From Bacteroidales bacterium UBA3856 (lineage in GTDB: Bacteria; Bacteroidota; Bacteroidia; Bacteroidales; UBA932): a DNA stretch of 8,013 bases. The stretch covers positions 1-8,013 of the forward strand of contig DGHE01000168.1 of assembly GCA_002392525.1 (NCBI GenBank), in the 5' to 3' direction. The notes beneath the pieces were generated by a model, which saw only the letters and a program-made list of their open reading frames with translations, did no database searches and was not told where the DNA came from. The translations under genes and the position numbers were made by a program. The stretch's first letter is position 1; each line of letters begins with the position of its first letter. Below, one piece after another: positions 5,653 through 8,013 of the stretch.

Positions 5653-7124
5653 TCTCGTTTCTTATCAGCATTGTAGCCCTTGTTCTGGGCTATTTTGTTT
5701 ATGGCGCGTTTGTAGACCGCGTCTTCGGCCCCGATCCCCATCGGCCCACCCCGGCCATCTCCAAGGCCGACGGCGTGGACTTCATTGCCATGCCCAGCTG
5801 GAAGGTGTACATGATCCAGTTTCTCAATATTGCGGGAACGGGCCCCATCTTCGGCGCCATCATGGGTGCCAAGTTCGGCCCGGCCAGCTACCTCTGGATT
5901 GTGCTGGGCTGCATCTTCGCGGGTGCCGTCCACGACTACATGTGCGGCATGCTCTCCGTGCGTCATGGGGGTGCCGGCTTCCCGGAACTGGTGGGAGACT
6001 ACCTGGGACAGCGTACCAAAAAGGTGATGCTGGTGTTCAGCATCGTGCTGCTTCTTCTGGTGGGAACGGTTTTCGTCTACAGCCCGGCCCTTATCCTCGG
6101 AGACATCGCCGGTGACGGCTCCCGCGGGTCCATCATGCTGTGGGTGGGTATTATCTTTATATATTATGTAGTAGCGACGCTTCTGCCCATCGACAAGCTC
6201 ATCGGCCGGGTGTATCCGCTCTTCGCGGTGGCCCTTCTCTTTATGGCGACCGCCCTCATGGTGTGCCTGTTTGTGAAGTGGCCCTCGCTGCCGGAGATCT
6301 GGGACGGCCTGGGCGGCTGGTCGGAGCAGGCCGGCCTCAAGGACCAGCCCATCTTCCCGTGCCTTTTCATTACCATTGCGTGCGGCGCCATTTCCGGCTT
6401 CCACGCCACGCAGAGCCCGCTCATGGCCCGTTGTATCCGTAATGAGAAAATGGGCAGGCCCGTGTTCTATGGCTCCATGATTACGGAGGGCCTGGTGGCT
6501 CTTATCTGGGCGGCGGTGAGCTCCTGGTTCTTCTTCGACGGCGGCGCGGCTGCCGTGGGCTCGGACCTTTCGGCCGCGGCCCCCACGGTGGTGACCAAGG
6601 TCTCCGAGAACTGGCTGGGCCTTCTGGGCGGCATCCTTGCCATCCTGGGCGTGGTGGCGGCTCCCATCACTTCCGGTGATACGGCATTCCGCAGTGCGCG
6701 CCTCATCATCGCCGACTTCCTGCATCTGGAGCAGCGGGTCATCGGCAAGCGTCTTGCGGTGGCCATCCCCCTGTTTGCGGGATCGGCCCTCCTCCTGTGG
6801 TATAACATTGCCGATGCAAACGGCTTCAACACCATCTGGCGGTACTTCGGCTGGAGCAACCAGACCCTCGCGGTGTTCATGCTCTGGACGGCAACGGTGT
6901 ACCTTTGCCGGCGGCGGTCATCGGCCCACTATCTCATGACGCTCCTGCCTGCGCTCCTCATGACGTCCGTCTGCGTCACCTTCATCCTCATTGACAAGAC
7001 TGGCTTCCGGCTGCCCCAGACGTGGGCTCCCTGGATTGGCCTCGCCACCTTTGCCGTCGCCCTTGCGCTGTTCGTGCTCTGGCGCCGCCGCGTCGCTCCT
7101 TCGCAACGCATTGATTCTGAGTAG
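5649..7124 (+). CDS. cstA: Carbon starvation protein CstA family transporter (short form)
   Basis: Polytopic inner-membrane transporter of 491 residues with a dozen or so hydrophobic segments. CstA proteins import peptides or pyruvate, best known under carbon limitation in enterobacteria. Hallmarks are 'NIAGTGPIFGAIMGAKFGP' (60-78), 'GAVHDYMCGMLSVRHGG' (92-108), 'ISGFHATQSPLMARC' (248-262), 'APITSGDTAFRSARL' (338-352) and 'RYFGWSNQTLA' (398-408). At 491 residues it belongs to the short branch common in anaerobes, well below the roughly 700 residues of E. coli CstA. The ATG at 5649 overlaps the rsmD stop, and no Shine-Dalgarno sequence is evident. A hairpin follows the stop by 6 nt. Which substrate it carries cannot be read from the sequence. 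Confidence 0.95.
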   Translation: MISFLISIVALVLGYFVYGAFVDRVFGPDPHRPTPAISKADGVDFIAMPSWKVYMIQFLNIAGTGPIFGAIMGAKFGPASYLWIVLGCIFAGAVHDYMCGMLSVRHGGAGFPELVGDYLGQRTKKVMLVFSIVLLLLVGTVFVYSPALILGDIAGDGSRGSIMLWVGIIFIYYVVATLLPIDKLIGRVYPLFAVALLFMATALMVCLFVKWPSLPEIWDGLGGWSEQAGLKDQPIFPCLFITIACGAISGFHATQSPLMARCIRNEKMGRPVFYGSMITEGLVALIWAAVSSWFFFDGGAAAVGSDLSAAAPTVVTKVSENWLGLLGGILAILGVVAAPITSGDTAFRSARLIIADFLHLEQRVIGKRLAVAIPLFAGSALLLWYNIADANGFNTIWRYFGWSNQTLAVFMLWTATVYLCRRRSSAHYLMTLLPALLMTSVCVTFILIDKTGFRLPQTWAPWIGLATFAVALALFVLWRRRVAPSQRIDSE

Positions 7125-7130
7125 CTTCTC

Positions 7131-7166
7131 TTTTTCTCTTTAGGCTGCTCTGCCTAAAGAGAAAAA
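7131..7166 (+). terminator. Perfect 15-bp hairpin after cstA, possible terminator
   Basis: TTTTTCTCTTTAGGC (7131-7145) and GCCTAAAGAGAAAAA (7152-7166) are exact reverse complements around a 6-nt loop TGCTCT. The position, 6 nt after the cstA stop and 38 nt before the next start, fits a transcription terminator. However, the plus-strand transcript continues with A-rich sequence rather than a U-tract, so it is not a standard intrinsic terminator. It could instead protect the 3' end of the mRNA or act with another factor. Confidence 0.5.
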
Positions 7167-7178
7167 CTTATAACATTG
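7149..7178 (+). promoter_or_regulatory. Weak candidate promoter for the HerA-like ATPase gene
   Basis: TAACATTG (7171-7178) fits the -7 consensus TAnnTTTG with one mismatch. The best -33 partner, TCTG at 7149-7152, is poor, lies at an 18-nt spacing and sits inside the hairpin. The AT-rich 7167-7200 is the only non-coding space before the gene, so a promoter here is expected, but this match is weak. Confidence 0.25.
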
Positions 7179-7204
7179 ATAACCAATTAATTAGACAACT
7201 AGCG

Positions 7205-8013
7205 ATGTTGGACAAAGAGAGAGGGCTTTACGTAGCCCATAGCCCCAGCGGCCCCATTTCCATCACGGGCAGGATGGCCTGCCGTCACGGACTCATCGCC
7301 GGCGCCACCGGTACCGGTAAAACGGTTACGCTGCAGGTGCTGGCCGAGACTTTTTGTGAGGCGGGCGTTCCCTGCTTCATGGCCGATATGAAGGGAGACC
7401 TCAGCGGCATCTCTCAGGCGGGCCGTCTTACCGGGTTCATCGAGAAACGCATGCCGGAGTTCGGCATTGAGAATCCTCAGTTCCATGGCTGCCCGGTGCG
7501 CTTTTTCGACGTCTTCGGGGAGCAGGGACATCCCCTTCGCAGCACCATCTCCCGCATGGGCCCCGAGATGCTGGGCCGCCTGATGGAGCTGAACGAAACC
7601 CAGACCGGCGTTCTCAATATCGTTTTCAGGATTGCCGATGACAACGGTCTCCTCCTCATTGACCTCAAGGACCTTCGAGCAATGCTCAATTTCGTGGGGC
7701 AGAACGCCGCGGAATACACCACGCAGTACGGCAATGTGACGCAGGCCAGCGTGGGCGCCATCCAGCGCGCCCTGCTCGCACTGGAAAGCCAGGGAGCCGA
7801 CAAATTCTTCGGCGAGCCCGATTTCGACATCTACGACCTACTGCAGTGCGAGGCCGGAAAGGGCATCATGAACGTGCTGGCGGCCGATAAACTCATGCTC
7901 CAGCCCAAGCTCTATTCCACCTTCCTGCTGTGGCTGCTTTCAGAGCTCTACGCCACGCTGCCCGAAGTGGGGGAGATGGACCTTCCCAAACTGGTGTTCT
8001 TCTTCGACGAGGC
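7205..8013 (+). CDS. HerA-like P-loop ATPase, YjgR/DUF853 type (partial, C-terminus beyond window end)
   Basis: Cytoplasmic P-loop ATPase of the HerA/FtsK superfamily, closely resembling E. coli YjgR as I recall it (about 500 residues). The window holds 269 codons, roughly the first half. Walker A is 'GATGTGKT' (33-40), preceded by 'RHGLIAG'. Walker B is 'LVFFFDE', with Asp268 and Glu269 at the window edge. Between them are family-typical stretches such as 'VPCFMADMKGDLSG', 'LNIVFRIADDNGLLLIDLKD' and 'SVGAIQRALLALESQGA'. The ATG at 7205 gives the usual short N-terminus before Walker A. The gene is separated from cstA by 80 nt with a hairpin and is probably its own transcription unit. YjgR-type proteins have no established cellular role. 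There is no NurA nuclease gene or defence partner in view, so a DNA-end-processing or defence role should not be assumed. Confidence 0.95.
   Translation, partial: MLDKERGLYVAHSPSGPISITGRMACRHGLIAGATGTGKTVTLQVLAETFCEAGVPCFMADMKGDLSGISQAGRLTGFIEKRMPEFGIENPQFHGCPVRFFDVFGEQGHPLRSTISRMGPEMLGRLMELNETQTGVLNIVFRIADDNGLLLIDLKDLRAMLNFVGQNAAEYTTQYGNVTQASVGAIQRALLALESQGADKFFGEPDFDIYDLLQCEAGKGIMNVLAADKLMLQPKLYSTFLLWLLSELYATLPEVGEMDLPKLVFFFDE

Noticed and set aside
5628..6725. Open frame of 365 codons on the minus strand opposite cstA
   Set aside because: The translation is rich in His, Arg, Asp and Gly with no hydrophobic core or motif. It lies across a clear CstA gene and is a complement artefact.
7205..8013. 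HerA-like ATPase as part of a HerA-based defence system
   Set aside because: The protein matches the housekeeping-like YjgR/DUF853 branch. No SIR2, NurA, DUF4297 or other defence partner gene is present in the upstream neighbourhood; the downstream side is outside the window.

Overview
The window is ordinary chromosomal DNA from a member of Bacteroidota, most likely Bacteroidales. The evidence is the DUF3822-rsmD pair, FKBP-like lipoproteins with short lipobox signal peptides, start codons lacking clear Shine-Dalgarno sequences, and -7 promoter boxes of the TAnnTTTG type. The coding DNA is GC-rich, so a high-GC gut or rumen lineage (Rikenellaceae-like or uncultured) is plausible. The genus cannot be fixed from the sequence alone.

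Left half (1-3646, minus strand): one tightly packed operon read right to left. It encodes the DHH-family phosphoesterase NrnA, a small FKBP-like lipoprotein, a larger lipoprotein with a degenerate and an intact FKBP domain, and a MATE efflux transporter cut by the window start. The junctions are a 4-nt ATGA overlap, an 11-nt overlap and a 2-nt gap, so translation is probably coupled throughout.

Centre (3647-3749): a 103-nt divergent promoter region with a Bacteroidota-type promoter on each strand.

Right half (3750-7124, plus strand): a second operon. It encodes a single-pass membrane-anchored protein of unknown function, a DUF3822 protein, the 16S rRNA methyltransferase RsmD and a short-form CstA transporter. 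The spacings are 5 nt, then two ATGA overlaps. A long perfect hairpin follows, and then the start of a separate gene for a HerA-like ATPase of the YjgR/DUF853 type, cut by the window end.

The most unusual object is a 69-nt, almost perfectly palindromic GC-rich element at 3075-3143. It lies inside the nrnA reading frame, keeps that frame, and adds roughly 23-28 residues between two catalytic motifs. It resembles in behaviour the palindromic elements known to insert in frame in Rickettsia genes. An imperfect 11-nt direct repeat flanks it. I see no defence system, phage, insertion sequence, CRISPR array, tRNA or rRNA in the window.
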